In this document: piece after piece, positions 33,044-42,816 of the stretch
Layout: every line of letters begins with the position of its first letter
How positions within the stretch are numbered: position 1 is the first letter of the stretch
Notes under the pieces: generated by a model
Told to the model about the DNA's origin: nothing
What the model saw: only the letters and a program-made list of their open reading frames with translations
The model's database searches: none
NCBI GenBank assembly: GCA_003021105.1
Contig: PXRG01000011.1
Coordinates: 1 to 44,984, forward strand
Length of the DNA stretch: 44,984 bases
Direction of reading: 5' to 3'
Source: Halobacteriales archaeon QS_1_68_17
GTDB taxonomy: Archaea; Halobacteriota; Halobacteria; Halobacteriales; Haloarculaceae
Program-made: the position numbers and the translations under genes

Positions 33044-33847
33044 ATGGCGAGTCTCAGGGACCTCGGGCTCTCGGAGTACGAGGCGCGGGTCTACCGGGCG
33101 CTGTTGCGGACCGGTCCGACGACCGCGAAGGAACTCTCCCGCGTCAGCGACGTGCCGATGGGGCGGATCTACGACGTCCTCAACAGCATCGAGACGCGCG
33201 AGTTGGTGCGGAGCCAGAGCGCGAGCCGGCCGACCAAGTATGCCGCCGTCGAACCCGAGACGGCGCTGGACCGGTTGCTCGAGGCCAAGCGCGCGGAGCT
33301 GGAACAGCAGGCCCGGCAGTACGAGGAGACGGTCGAGGAACTGGTCGAGGAACTGGAGGCGGGCGACCCCGTCGAGGACAGCTTCTGGACGGCCGCGGTC
33401 GGTCCCGAGGAGTCGGTCGACCTGCTGGTCGAGCGGCTCGCGGCCGCCGACGAGCGGCTGGTCCTGGTCGCGTCGACGCTGTCCTCCCAGTTCGACGTCG
33501 ACCGCGTGGGCGAACTCGTCGTCGAGGAGATCGAGGCGGCCCTCGACCGCGGGGTGGACGTGTCGATGTTGTTGCGGCCGGCGCTGGTCGACCAGCTCCC
33601 CGAGCGGGTCGGCGACCGGTACCGGCGGCGGCTCCAGCAGCGGGACCGCTTCGCGGTCAGGACCAGCGACGCCGCCACCGGTACCTTCGAGGTGATCGAC
33701 AACACGGAGGTCTGCATCGAGGTCCCGCATCCGCTGAACGACGACGGCACGTTCGCCATGATCGACTTCAAGGACCGCACCTTCGCCGCCAACGTCCGCG
33801 CCGAGTTCGAGCCGCGCTGGGAGGCGGCCGACCCGCTCCGGCTCTAG
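33044..33847 (+). CDS. TrmB family regulator without sugar-binding domain
   Basis: The protein has 267 residues. The TrmB winged helix is at 1-75 ([46 protein letters not shown]). A coiled-coil follows ([20 protein letters not shown]) and then a PLD-like regulatory domain. It is shorter than the TrmB at 26099 and lacks the C-terminal sugar domain. A TTTTATAATTG TATA box lies about 35 nt before the ATG. Its stop overlaps that of the convergent transducer gene by 4 nt. Ligand and targets are unknown. Confidence 0.88.
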   Translation: MASLRDLGLSEYEARVYRALLRTGPTTAKELSRVSDVPMGRIYDVLNSIETRELVRSQSASRPTKYAAVEPETALDRLLEAKRAELEQQARQYEETVEELVEELEAGDPVEDSFWTAAVGPEESVDLLVERLAAADERLVLVASTLSSQFDVDRVGELVVEEIEAALDRGVDVSMLLRPALVDQLPERVGDRYRRRLQQRDRFAVRTSDAATGTFEVIDNTEVCIEVPHPLNDDGTFAMIDFKDRTFAANVRAEFEPRWEAADPLRL

Positions 33848-35232
33848 TGCAGCGTCTCGCCGATCTCGACGCCCCGTTCGCGGACCGCGTCGGCCCGCTC
33901 GGCGGCCTCGTCGACCGTCGCCATCACGGCCTCGACGCTCTCGGCCTGATCGTCGGTCCGGTCCGCGATCTCGTCGACCGCGACGGCGGCGGCGTCGATC
34001 AGGTCCGCGATCTCCTCGAAGGCCTCCGCGGCGCTGCCGACCTGCTCGTCGCTCTCCGCGACGTGTTCGTGGGTCTGTTCGACCATCTCGACGGTCTCGT
34101 CGACTTGGGCCTGGAGCTGGCCGATCTGCCCCGCGATCCGGTCGGTGTGTTCCTGGGTCTCGTTGGCCAGCGCCTTGACCTCCTCGGCGACGACAGCGAA
34201 GCCGTCGCCGTCCTCCCCGGCGCGGGCGGCCTCGATGTTGGCGTTCAGCGCCAGCAGGTTCGTCTGGTCGGCCACCTCCGCGATGATGTCCACGACGTCC
34301 CGGATCTCGGTCATGCGGTCGCCCAGTTCCCCGACCGTCTCGACGAGGTCGGCGCTGGTCTTCAGGACCTGTTCCGACCGGCCGCTGGCGTCCTCGATCG
34401 ATTCCAGTCCCGTCCCGCTGGCGTTCCTGGCGTCCTCGATCTGGGCGGCGACCTCCTGGGCGTTGGAGGCGACCTCCTCCATGGTCGCGCTGAACGCCTC
34501 CAGTTCCTCCCTGGCATCCGCGAAGGCGGCGTGCTGGGTGTCGGCCTCCGACGCGATCTCGTCGGCCAGTTTCCGGACGCGCTCGATCGAGGCCGAGAGT
34601 TCGTCGATGTCCTGTTCGATCCCGCCGGTCATCCGCTCCATCGCGCCCCCGAGTTCGTCGACCACGTCGATCATCCCGAGCACGTCGTCGTCGAGGACGC
34701 TCCCGCGCCGGTCGAAGCTGACCCGGGCGTCGAACTCGCCGCGCTGGAACGCCCGGAGCGTCCCCGTCAGTTCCTCGACCAGGTCGGCCAGTTCGGCCTG
34801 CCGGCGGGACGACTGCGACCGCTCCTGGACGATCTCGATCACGCCGGCGAACTCGTCGCCGCGGTACAGCGGCGTGGCGATGAACCAGATGTCGGTATCG
34901 CCGACCGTGCTGGTGTCCTCGTAGACCGGGCCGTCGAATCCGCGCAACAGCGAGTAGTCACCGTCGACGGTATCGAGCCCCTCGTACTCGCGGTGTGCCC
35001 GCTGTGGTGCCCGCACGATCTTCTCGGCCATCGTCAACTGCCCGCGCTCGCCGTAGGCCAGGTAGCCGAGTTCGTCCGATCCGAGAGCCTCTTCGCGGGG
35101 AACGTCTATCAGTTCCGCTATCTGATCGTCGTAGACCACGACGGTCCCCTCGTCGTCGACGACCAACAGCGGGAGGTCGATCGTTCGCGTGAGAAGCGAC
35201 GCTTCGATCGTCGGTTGCGCGTCGAGGCTCAT
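33844..35232 (-). CDS. Soluble methyl-accepting chemotaxis transducer (Htr-type)
   Basis: The protein has 462 residues and no membrane helix. Residues 1-150 form a PAS domain ([19 protein letters not shown]). A HAMP-like linker ([13 protein letters not shown]) and the coiled-coil signalling domain follow. The conserved tip [18 protein letters not shown] and [12 protein letters not shown] bind CheA/CheW. It senses a cytoplasmic signal, possibly redox or light through PAS; the ligand is not evident. Confidence 0.92.
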   Translation of the reverse strand: MSLDAQPTIEASLLTRTIDLPLLVVDDEGTVVVYDDQIAELIDVPREEALGSDELGYLAYGERGQLTMAEKIVRAPQRAHREYEGLDTVDGDYSLLRGFDGPVYEDTSTVGDTDIWFIATPLYRGDEFAGVIEIVQERSQSSRRQAELADLVEELTGTLRAFQRGEFDARVSFDRRGSVLDDDVLGMIDVVDELGGAMERMTGGIEQDIDELSASIERVRKLADEIASEADTQHAAFADAREELEAFSATMEEVASNAQEVAAQIEDARNASGTGLESIEDASGRSEQVLKTSADLVETVGELGDRMTEIRDVVDIIAEVADQTNLLALNANIEAARAGEDGDGFAVVAEEVKALANETQEHTDRIAGQIGQLQAQVDETVEMVEQTHEHVAESDEQVGSAAEAFEEIADLIDAAAVAVDEIADRTDDQAESVEAVMATVDEAAERADAVRERGVEIGETLH

Positions 35233-35301
35233 TGGTCGCCACTCGGCTGGCGGGCGAAATAAACGTTGAGGGCAAATTATTAACGCTGAGAACGACGGGG
35301 G

Positions 35302-36231
35302 CTAGTCCTCCTTGACTTCCCTGCGGAGCGTGCGGAACTCGGCGACGCGCTCGGCGTGGGCGTTGTGCTGGTGGATCGACTCGTCGTTCGATTGTTTCAT
35401 CGTGACGACGGTGTCGTCGTCGAGGTCGGGGAACGTCTCGACGACGCCCTCGGCCATCGACCGGACGCAGTCCTCGACGAACTTGGCGTCGCTGTGGGCC
35501 TCGAATGTCATGTGGTCCTCGTCGGGCCGTTTCGCGAGGTTGTAGATGCGGGCGCTCATCGCGTCCTTGGCGACGTCGATGACCTCCCGGAGGTCGGCCT
35601 CGGGTGCGCCCTCGCTCTCGATGGTGAGCGTGGCGTGGCCCCGCTGCGAGTGGCCGGCCTGCGGGACCTCGCTCAGGAACTGGTCGATGGTGGCGTCGTC
35701 GACGTCGAGGTCCCGGAGCGTCTCGCGGGCCCGGGAGGCCGACATCCCCTGCGAGCAGGGACAGACCGTCATCCCGGTCACGCGGGCCCCGATCTCCTCG
35801 CGGGTGCCCTCATCGGTCGCCGTCGCGCCGGCGATGATCGTCGAGGTGCTCTGGGTGGGTCGGTTCGAGGCCGGCGTCTGCTCGCGGGTCACGTACTCCG
35901 CCTCCATGCGGACCTCCGCCCTGGTGGTGTACTCGTGTTTTTCCAGCAGGCGCTCGGCGGCGTCGCCACAGACGTCCTCGACGCGGTAGGCCGTCTCGCT
36001 GACCGCGCTCTCGAGGGTCTCGTCGATGACCTCCATGTTCCGGCTCATGTCCGCCCCCTTCCGCCAGCTCGGCAGGTCGACGAAGACCTCGAACTCGGCC
36101 ATGAGCACGATGGGCCGGTCGCTCGCCCGGCCGAGCTTGACGAGCTTGTCGACGCCGGTGACCCCGACGCGGTTCAGCCCGACGGTCACGTCCGGACTGG
36201 ACGCCTGGACGTCCGGCAGTTGCTTACTCAT
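35302..36231 (-). CDS. mptA: GTP cyclohydrolase MptA (type IB)
   Basis: The protein has 309 residues. It opens the GTP ring for pterin/folate biosynthesis, and in archaea for 7-deazaguanine (archaeosine) precursors. Characteristic parts are [30 protein letters not shown], and the metal-binding [13 protein letters not shown] with two His. The start at 36231 ([11 protein letters not shown]) matches known haloarchaeal MptA; 53 in-frame codons upstream are low-complexity and not homologous. Confidence 0.94.
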   Translation of the reverse strand: MSKQLPDVQASSPDVTVGLNRVGVTGVDKLVKLGRASDRPIVLMAEFEVFVDLPSWRKGADMSRNMEVIDETLESAVSETAYRVEDVCGDAAERLLEKHEYTTRAEVRMEAEYVTREQTPASNRPTQSTSTIIAGATATDEGTREEIGARVTGMTVCPCSQGMSASRARETLRDLDVDDATIDQFLSEVPQAGHSQRGHATLTIESEGAPEADLREVIDVAKDAMSARIYNLAKRPDEDHMTFEAHSDAKFVEDCVRSMAEGVVETFPDLDDDTVVTMKQSNDESIHQHNAHAERVAEFRTLRREVKED

Positions 36232-36466
36232 CGGCCCCGGATTGGGGCGAAACGCGGTTAGTGCTTTCGAAACTGTCGTCTCCCGACCGCTCGGCGGCGC
36301 TGGCGGCCGTCCGCGGTCGTCTCCGGGACCGTTCTCACCGGGACCGGAATCAGGACCGGTACCGGGATCGGCGGTCGGTGGTCGGCGCACCGCGGCCGTC
36401 GGGTCGCGGGGGCGGTCGGCCGGACAGGTGCGGTCCCGCCGCCCGTCGTCCGTTCCGTCGGGTCCG

Positions 36467-37032
36467 TCAGCCCCAGCCGGGCTCTCTGCACAGGACCGCG
36501 GACTCCTCGACGTCCAGCGATCCGAGCGTCGATCCGAGCTTCGCGTCGAGTTCGTCGATCTGTTCCTCCAGGCGTGCGAACTCCTCGCTGTCGACGAGTT
36601 CGGTCGAGGACTTGTTCGCCACCAGCACGGCCCGCGTCGAACACAGCGCGGAGTACTCCCGCAACTGCTCGTCGTACGACGCGTCGGTCAGCAGCCGCTC
36701 GACGGTGTCGACCCGTTCCGCCCGCGTCACGGGCTTGACGAGGTAGTCGTCGAACCCCATCCCGGCGATGTCGAAGTCGGGGTTGACGGCCGTGACCAGG
36801 GCTACCCGGCAGTCGACGTTTTCCTCGCGGATCCGCCGGAGGACCTCGTCGCCGGACAGCCCCGGGTCCGGCGGTCGAGCAACGCCGCGTCGACCGCCTC
36901 GTCGAGCGCGGACAGTGCCTCCTCGCCGCTGTAGGCTCGCCTGACCGCGTACCGATCCCGCAACTGTCGGGCGTACATGTCGGTCACCGTCGGCTCGTCG
37001 TCCGCGATCACGACGGTGGCGCTCCCGTTCAC
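36467..37032 (-). pseudogene. HalX-type response regulator broken by a one-base deletion
   Basis: Residues 1-53 (MNGSATVVIADDEPTVTDMY through DAALLDRR) and the later part (GMGFDDYLVKPVTRAERV through CREPGWG) are in different frames. Reading across the join at about 36861-36868 restores DRR-PGLSGDEVLRRIREENVDCRVAL, matching the intact paralogue at 37106. The paralogue has CCCCGGCATCCGG (plus strand) where this copy has CCCCGGGTCCGG, one base fewer, destroying the Met of the DRRMPG motif. As written, the protein stops soon after the receiver start. It could be a sequencing error or a recent pseudogene. Confidence 0.8.
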
Positions 37033-37105
37033 GGCCGTATCCGAGGATCGATCCCGGGAAAAGTGTTGTCGCCGAATATCCCGTCTGAGAACAGGAGCAC
37101 TCGGG

Positions 37106-37705
37106 TCACTCGCCGGCGGCGCGCCCGGCCAGCCAGTCGGTGTGGAGTTCCCGGAACACGGTCGCGAAGTGCTCGCTTTCGAACTTGGTGATGGTCTCGT
37201 CGAGTCGCTCCCGGAGCGCCACGCGCCGGCGTTCGAGTTCGGCGAACTCGTCGCTCTGGGCGAGTTCCGCTTCCGTCTTGTTGGCCACGAGCGTGGCGTG
37301 TTTCGAACTCAGCGCGTAGTACTCCTGGAGCTGTCGCTCGTAGGCCGCACAGGTCAACAGCCGGTCGATGATCCCGAGCAGGTCGTCCTGGGTCACCGGC
37401 TTGCTGATGTAGTCGTCGAACGGCATGTCGATGATGTCGAAGTCGGGGTTGACGGCGGTGACCATGGCTACCCGACAGTCGATGTCCTCCTCCCGGACCC
37501 GCCGGAGGACCTCGTCGCCGGACAGCCCCGGCATCCGGCGGTCGAGCAACACGATGTCGACCCGCTCGTCGAGTTCGTCGAGGGCGCCCTCGCCGCTGTA
37601 CGCGACACTGACGTCGTACTCTCCCCGGAGTTGTGCCGCGTAGGCGTCGGCCACGTTCGGCTCGTCGTCGACGATCAGGACCGTTGCGGGCTCCCCGACA
37701 GTCAT
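37106..37705 (-). CDS. HalX-domain response regulator
   Basis: The protein has 199 residues. The receiver has VLIVDDEP (acidic pocket), the phospho-Asp in IVLLDRRMPGLSGDEVL, and YISKPVTQ with the conserved Lys. A C-terminal HalX domain (YALSSKHATLVANKTEAEL, a coiled helical region) is typical of haloarchaeal regulators. It lies 73 bp from the broken paralogue at 36467, so the pair arose by tandem duplication. The cognate kinase is not adjacent. Confidence 0.92.
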   Translation of the reverse strand: MTVGEPATVLIVDDEPNVADAYAAQLRGEYDVSVAYSGEGALDELDERVDIVLLDRRMPGLSGDEVLRRVREEDIDCRVAMVTAVNPDFDIIDMPFDDYISKPVTQDDLLGIIDRLLTCAAYERQLQEYYALSSKHATLVANKTEAELAQSDEFAELERRRVALRERLDETITKFESEHFATVFRELHTDWLAGRAAGE

Positions 37706-37801
37706 CGCTCCGTTCGACGAGTGACTGACGCGTACCAAAAACGTTCTGGTTGTCTTATCAATCGTGATACCGCGACTGCCGCCGACGCGCCCCGAACCGG
37801 G

Positions 37802-38733
37802 TCAGTCGATCAGGTCCTCGTAGCGCGCGCCGGTCTGTTTGAGCGTCTCGGTCGAGTAGAGGCGTTCGTGGTCGTACGGGAGCGGGTCCGCCGCCAGTTC
37901 GTCGATCTTGGCGTCGACGGCGTCGGCGTCCCGGCCGTGGATCATCGTGAACAGGTTGTACGGCCAGTCCTGGTCCGGGCGGCGCGGCCGGTGGTAGCAA
38001 AGCGTCACGTACGGCAGGCGGCCGGCGGCCTCGCCCCGGTCGTCGAGTTCGGCGTCGGGGACGTCCCAGACGACCATGCAGTTGCTGTCGAAACCGGTGA
38101 CGACGTGGTTGACGATACAGCCGATCCGCTTGATACAGCTCCGGTCGCGCAGCCGCTCGACGGCCGCGATCACGTCGTCCGTTCCGGCGTCGAGCGCGTC
38201 CGCGACGTCGCGGTACGGCGTCCGCGTCAGGGGAAACCCGTCCTGGATTTCCAGGAGGAGCCGCCGGTCGAACGTCGAGAGGTCGCCCGCCGCGGCCTCG
38301 CTGATCCGGGTCGCGCTCGCGTCGGTCCGGCCAGCCTCGCTCTCGCCGGCGAACCGGTCGGCGTTGACCACGGGAAACTCCAGGTCGATGTAGAAGTCCG
38401 TCAGCATCGGCAACACCAGCACTGTACAGCCGGTCCGGTCCTCGATGTCGGCGATGATGGCGTCCCGCCGCTCCCGGGAGCCGGCGGTGACCACGAACCA
38501 CATGTTCCACTCGTGGTCGCGGCGGTAGTTGTGGTTTACCTGCGGGTAGCCGTTGACGACAGCGGCGATCCCGTCGAACCGATCCTCCGGGGCCTGGACG
38601 GCCGCCAGCGTCGAGGAACCGATGACCGACGGAACGGTCGCTCCACGACGGGGAAGCCGCTCTGGTACCCGTCGATCAAGCGCGCGTCGACGCCGTCGAT
38701 CCGCTCGCGCCACCCGTCCTGCCGGGCGCTCAT
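37802..38733 (-). pseudogene. Fused AhbA/AhbB-like siroheme decarboxylase with internal deletion
   Basis: Two Lrp/AsnC-like halves are fused. The N-half has FDGIAAVVNGYPQVNHNYRR and the C-half STFDRRLLLEIQDGFPLTRTPY plus VPDAELDD and HGRDADAVD, as in haloarchaeal AhbAB/NirDL-like proteins that decarboxylate siroheme for haem synthesis. The true start is at 38733 (MSARQDGWRERIDGV through GFPVVERPF). After VVERPF the frame changes and the sequence resumes at PSVIGSSTLAAVQ. About 40 residues of helix-turn-helix normally found between are missing. The gene as written cannot make a full protein; the intact part from about 38630 downward is open. Confidence 0.7.
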
Positions 38734-38781
38734 TGGCGCGGCTTGGGAGTGGATCGTCCTATGCTTTCGGATTTCCCCCCG

Positions 38782-38949
38782 TCACGACTTCCCGCTGTAC
38801 TTGGGTGCCCGCGTCACCGGTTCGGCGAACGTCTCCCCACAGACTCCACACCGGTAATCCTTCTGGTCGGGGCCGGCGGTGATCCGCCGGTAGACGTTCG
38901 CGCTGTCACACTCCGGACATGCCTCGACCTCGGAACTGGCCTTCACCAT
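38782..38949 (-). CDS. Small zinc ribbon protein
   Basis: The protein has 55 residues with two CxxC pairs, ACPECDSANVYRR (near 11-14) and RCGVCGETF (near 34-37), which should form one zinc site. It is typical of the abundant haloarchaeal zinc micro-proteins. The tail APKYSGKS is basic. An AGTAAATACA box (about 38994-39003) is upstream on the minus strand. No specific function is assigned. Confidence 0.82.
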   Translation of the reverse strand: MVKASSEVEACPECDSANVYRRITAGPDQKDYRCGVCGETFAEPVTRAPKYSGKS

Positions 38950-39114
38950 AGTTGTTATTCAGACCCACCACGGGTTAGTACAAGGTGGCTACTGGATGTA
39001 TTTACTTCCTACGGTCATATTGAGTCGTGAGTCGTCGGGCACGGGCGGTCGGGCGCGGGCGGTCGCTCGCGGCGAAACGGGACGCTTTACCCCTGCCGGG
39101 CCGAACCGTCGAGT

Positions 39115-40182
39115 ATGGCACAAGCGACAGACGCGTTCGGCGAGTGGCCGCTCAAGCGCCTGATGACCGACGTCGTCGGGTCGGGGCACAAGTCGGCCGA
39201 CGACATGGACCGCGGGCAGGCCCGGGAGGCGTTCGAGCGCATCCTCGCCGGCGAACCCGATCACACGACGCTGGGTGCGTTCTGGCTGGCCAACCGCTGG
39301 AAGCGCAACACCCCCGAGGAACTGGCGGCGTTCGTCGACGTGATGCGCGAGCAGTCCGTCGAGACCGCCGTCCCGTCGGCCGATCCGGTCGACTGCGGCG
39401 CGAACTACGACGGGAAACACACGACGGCGATCCTGGGCGTCGCGTCGGGCGTGACGGCGGCCGCCGCGGGAACGCCGGTGGTCGTCCACAGCGGCGACCG
39501 CGTCCCGACCCAGAAACTCGACGCCTACAAGCACGTGCTGGACGAACTCGGGGTCCGGACCGACCTCGCGCCCGGCGAGAGCGCCGACATGGTCGACGAC
39601 GTCGGCTTCGGCTTCTACTACCAGCCCAACTTCAACCCCGGGGTCGACGGCCTCCACGAGCGCCGGGACATGATGGGCGTCCGGACGTTCGTCAACACCG
39701 TCGAGACGCTGGCGAACCCGGCGAACGCGGACGTCCACCTCGGGAGTTTCTACCACCTCCCCTTCGCGGTCCGGATGGTCGACACGCTCCGGGCGGCCGA
39801 GAGCCAGTCGGTCGATCGGGTGCTGATGTTCCAGGGGCTGGAGGGATACGACGACGTCCGCCCGGGGATGACGGTCGTCGCGGAGTGGTCCGCCGGCGGA
39901 GAGGTCACCGACTTCGAGATCGAGACCGCGAACTACGGCATGGACTTCGGGAGCGAGGACCTCGAAGTCGGGGACGTGGCGGCCGACTCGGCGGCGATCA
40001 CCGATACCGTGCTGGCCGGCGAGCGCGACGACCAGTTCGCCGACGCCGTCGCGCTCAACGCCGCGCTCCGCCTCTACGCCGGCGAGGACGTCGACAGCAT
40101 CGACGACGGCCTCGCTGCTGCCCGGGAGGCCATCGCCGACGGGAGCGCCGCGGCTGTCCTCGACGACCTCCGGGCGTTCTGA
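39115..40182 (+). CDS. Anthranilate phosphoribosyltransferase-like protein (TrpD paralogue)
   Basis: The protein has 355 residues. An N-terminal helical domain precedes a type III phosphoribosyltransferase fold with CGANYDGKHTTAILGVASG and VVVHSGDRVPTQKL, then FGFYYQPNFNPGV and VMFQGLEGYDD. These resemble TrpD but diverge at the anthranilate-site motifs, as in TrpD2/YbiB-type paralogues. No other trp gene is nearby, so tryptophan synthesis is not implied. Confidence 0.8.
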   Translation: MAQATDAFGEWPLKRLMTDVVGSGHKSADDMDRGQAREAFERILAGEPDHTTLGAFWLANRWKRNTPEELAAFVDVMREQSVETAVPSADPVDCGANYDGKHTTAILGVASGVTAAAAGTPVVVHSGDRVPTQKLDAYKHVLDELGVRTDLAPGESADMVDDVGFGFYYQPNFNPGVDGLHERRDMMGVRTFVNTVETLANPANADVHLGSFYHLPFAVRMVDTLRAAESQSVDRVLMFQGLEGYDDVRPGMTVVAEWSAGGEVTDFEIETANYGMDFGSEDLEVGDVAADSAAITDTVLAGERDDQFADAVALNAALRLYAGEDVDSIDDGLAAAREAIADGSAAAVLDDLRAF

Positions 40183-40343
40183 GCCCAGCCGGCCCCGCCT
40201 GGCGATCAGCGCTGTTCGGGGTTCTCCGGCGATCTGCCGTTCTCCCGATTCCCCGCGACCACCGGCCAGCGGCTTCCTCGCGGTCGGGTTCGGTTCCCCG
40301 GTCCGCGAAAAGGGCTAAGTAGTATCGTCCGGAACGGGGTGGT

Positions 40344-40646
40344 ATGTGGGGTGCCCGGAACAACCGGGACGACTCGCGGGTCACCTGCATCGCCTGCGGC
40401 GAGACCATCGACCGCGCGGACGCCCGGGAGTACGACAAGCACGGCGACCGGTGGTCCCGCAGGGACAAAAAGTTCGAGTACCTCTGTAAACCCTGCCACC
40501 GCGACCTCTGTCACCAGCCCCGGTCGGACCTCGAAGCGGTGCTCGAAGCCAGCGGGGCCGGCGAAACCGACCGGGACGCCTTCCTCGAACGATACGCCAC
40601 GCTCGTCGAGGGAGGGCACGGCTCCCCGGAAGAACGCGAGCGGTGA
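40344..40646 (+). CDS. Small Cys/His zinc-binding protein, hypothetical
   Basis: The protein has 100 residues. TCIACGETIDRADAREYDK and YLCKPCHRDLCHQ supply CxxC and CxxCH ligands for a likely zinc site, followed by a helical acidic tail. The pattern resembles HNH-like or treble-clef knuckles but lacks a full HNH motif. Function is unknown. The TATA-like TAAGTAGTAT lies about 28 nt before the ATG. Confidence 0.75.
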   Translation: MWGARNNRDDSRVTCIACGETIDRADAREYDKHGDRWSRRDKKFEYLCKPCHRDLCHQPRSDLEAVLEASGAGETDRDAFLERYATLVEGGHGSPEERER

Positions 40647-40772
40647 CGGCCGTCGACCGCGGGCAGTTCCTGTTTCTCCGTCGCTGTTCGTTCTTTCTGC
40701 CGGTCGTCCGCTCCTGATCCATCCGTCCTTCCCGACAGTCCGGTCCTGATCTATCCGTTGCTGGTCTATGGA

Positions 40773-40862
40773 CCTCGTCGGTCGCCGTCGGTCGCTTTCG
40801 CTCGTCGATCCTCGTCGGTCGCCGTCGGTCGCTTTCGCTCGTCGATCCTCGTCGGTCGCCGT
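40773..40862. repeat. 37-bp tandem repeat, about 2.4 copies
   Basis: Units start at 40773, 40810 and 40847 (partial), each CCTCGTCGGTCGCCGTCGGT followed by CGCTTTCGCTCGTCGAT. It ends 10 bp before the ribonuclease start at 40873, so it overlaps its promoter or leader. An earlier pair, CTCCTGATCCATCCG and GTCCTGATCTATCCG, precedes it. Confidence 0.85.
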
Positions 40863-40872
40863 ACCGGGAGGC

Positions 40873-42174
40873 ATGAGTGACCAGGCCCACGCCGGGACCG
40901 CGGAGGGCCAGGGGCCAGTCGAGATCGACGAGGAACTGGCTCGCCACCTGGCGAACAAGCGCGACGAGCTGTTCGAGAAGTTCGACGTCAGAGACGAGTT
41001 TCCGGAGTCGGTGCTGGCCGAGGCGCGGCGGCGGACCGATGGCGTCCAGGCCGAGATCGAGGAGGAGGTCGACGACCGGGCGGACCTCCGTGGGATGACG
41101 ACCTGGACGACCGATCCGGTCGACGCCCAGGACTTCGACGACGCCCTCTCGATCGAGAAACGCGACGACGAGTACGTCCTGTGGGTCCACATCGCCGACG
41201 TGACCCACTACGTCCACCCGGACAGCGAGATGTGGACCGAGGCCGTCGAGCGCGGCAACACCGTCTACCTGCCCGGCTACACCATCCACATGCTCCCGCC
41301 GGTGCTGGCCGAGACGGTCTGTTCGCTGGTTCCCGCGGAGGATCGGCTCGCCCACACAGTCGAGATGCACCTCGACCCCGAGACCCTCTCCTACGAGACC
41401 ATCGATATCTACAAGTCCGTGGTCCGGAGCGACGCCCGGCTGACCTACACGGAAGCCGAGCGGCTGCTCGACGACCCCGAAACCGAGGCGGACCTCGTCG
41501 ACGACCCGGACGTGGACCTGGCCGCCAGGTGCGAGCTGGTCTGGGAGCTGGCCGACCGGATGCACGAACAGCGCAAGGAGGACGGCTCGCTCGTCCTGAA
41601 CCCGCGCCGGGACCGCGCCCACACGATCATCGAGGAGTGCATGCTCAAGGCCAACAAGGCCGTCACGCACGAACTTATGTGGAACCGCGGGGTCGAGGCG
41701 ATGTACCGCGTTCACCCACAGCCGACACCCGACGAGTGGAACGAGGCCCTCCGGGAGATCCAGGACCTCGACGGCGTCTCCATCCCGGGGAGCGGCTGGG
41801 ACGACCCCCGGAAGGCGGTCAACGCGACCCTCGAGGAGGCCCCCGAGCGCCAGCTCACCAAGATCCAGCGCGCCGTGATGAAGGTGATGCCCCGGGCGAA
41901 GTACATGTCCGATCCCTTCGGGGGCCACCACGCGCTCAACTTCGAGATCTACGGCCACTTCACCAGCCCCATCCGGCGGCTCTCGGACCTGGTCAACCAC
42001 TGGATCGTCTACAAGAACGACGTCCCCGAGAACCTCGCCGACCTCTGTTCGCACGCGTCCGACAAGCAACAGGACGCAGAACAGTGCGAGCGGGAGTACC
42101 GGCAGTTCCTCCAGGAGGTCGGCCTCGACCCGGCGGCGGTGAACAACCGGGGCGTCGAGGTCGTCGACGAGTGA
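40873..42174 (+). CDS. RNB-domain exoribonuclease (RNase R-like)
   Basis: The protein has 433 residues. The RNB active site is DAQDFDDALSIE with clustered Asp residues for Mg binding. WVHIADVTHYVHPD, GNTVYLPGYTIHMLPP and FTSPIRRLSDLVNHW are other conserved blocks. It lacks the flanking cold-shock and S1 domains of bacterial RNase R, as is known for haloarchaeal members. It degrades RNA 3' to 5'. The start at 40873 precedes an acidic N-terminus; longer in-frame extension would translate the tandem repeat. Confidence 0.93.
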   Translation: MSDQAHAGTAEGQGPVEIDEELARHLANKRDELFEKFDVRDEFPESVLAEARRRTDGVQAEIEEEVDDRADLRGMTTWTTDPVDAQDFDDALSIEKRDDEYVLWVHIADVTHYVHPDSEMWTEAVERGNTVYLPGYTIHMLPPVLAETVCSLVPAEDRLAHTVEMHLDPETLSYETIDIYKSVVRSDARLTYTEAERLLDDPETEADLVDDPDVDLAARCELVWELADRMHEQRKEDGSLVLNPRRDRAHTIIEECMLKANKAVTHELMWNRGVEAMYRVHPQPTPDEWNEALREIQDLDGVSIPGSGWDDPRKAVNATLEEAPERQLTKIQRAVMKVMPRAKYMSDPFGGHHALNFEIYGHFTSPIRRLSDLVNHWIVYKNDVPENLADLCSHASDKQQDAEQCEREYRQFLQEVGLDPAAVNNRGVEVVDE

Positions 42175-42202
42175 CACCGGCGACTCGGCGGCCGGGAAAC
42201 AT

Positions 42203-42214
42203 CAAAGATTATAG
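42203..42214 (+). promoter_or_regulatory. TATA-like box of the HalOD1 gene
   Basis: AAAGATTATAGG (42204-42215 approximately) lies about 30 nt before ATG 42239, supporting leaderless transcription from that start rather than the GTG at 42221. Confidence 0.5.
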
Positions 42215-42238
42215 GACCGGGTGGGCAACCCACCCACG

Positions 42239-42499
42239 ATGTCAGCACTCCGAGCCGAGTACGTCGCGACGACGGTAATCGAGGCCATTGCCGACGTCGA
42301 GGGCGTCGCCCCAAGGGACCTCCAGGCCCCGCTCTACGACTGGGTCGACGCGGAGGCGCTGAGCGCCTTGTTCGACACCGACAGACCGAACGAGATGCGC
42401 GTCGAATTCCGCGTCGAGGACCACGAGGTCGCGGTGACTGCCGACGAGGTCGTCGTCGACGGGAACCGCTACGACCTCACGCGATCGGTCGGGCAGTAA
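42239..42499 (+). CDS. HalOD1-type output domain protein
   Basis: The protein has 86 residues. TVIEAIADVEGVAPRDLQAPLYDWVDAEAL and EFRVEDHEVAVTADEVVV fit the HalOD1 domain, a haloarchaeal output domain of unknown binding partner. ATG 42239 was chosen over the in-frame GTG 42221 because of the TATA-like box position. Confidence 0.85.
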   Translation: MSALRAEYVATTVIEAIADVEGVAPRDLQAPLYDWVDAEALSALFDTDRPNEMRVEFRVEDHEVAVTADEVVVDGNRYDLTRSVGQ

Positions 42500-42660
42500 C
42501 TGTCGCGGCTCCACGGGACGGAATTGTCCTCCAGACGGAGAAAGGGGTGAAGGTGTCCGCCTGGGTCCGTGTCCGCCGCGGGTGGGGTCCCGGAGTGGTG
42601 ACGCTACTCTCCCCTCGCGTCCAGGGCCTCCGACCCGCGAGCGGCCAGCCGTCTCGTTTC

Positions 42661-42740
42661 CGGTCCGCGAACGTCGGTCGTTCTCGTTCTCGACCCGCGA
42701 ACGTCGGTCGTTCTCGTTCTCGACCCGCGAACGTCGGTCG
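42661..42740. repeat. 30-bp tandem repeat, about 2.7 copies
   Basis: Units start at 42661, 42691 and 42721, each with CGCGAACGTCGGTCG then TTCTCGTTCT. The gap 42500-42816 that holds it has no other gene. The repeat lies about 80-150 bp upstream of the methyltransferase start. Confidence 0.85.
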
Positions 42741-42816
42741 ATCCCCGATAGCTCCCAGTCCGTCGACCCGGATCGCCGACGGGAGGACTCAAGCGGTTGC
42801 AATCCGTTCCGTGGAC

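Noticed and set aside
33013-35262. A 749-codon open frame on the plus strand
   Set aside because: It is the shadow of the TrmB-type regulator and the chemotaxis transducer, both of which have strong family motifs in other frames.
39115-40182. Assignment as the tryptophan-pathway TrpD
   Set aside because: The phosphoribosyltransferase fold is clear, but anthranilate-site motifs diverge and no other trp genes are nearby.
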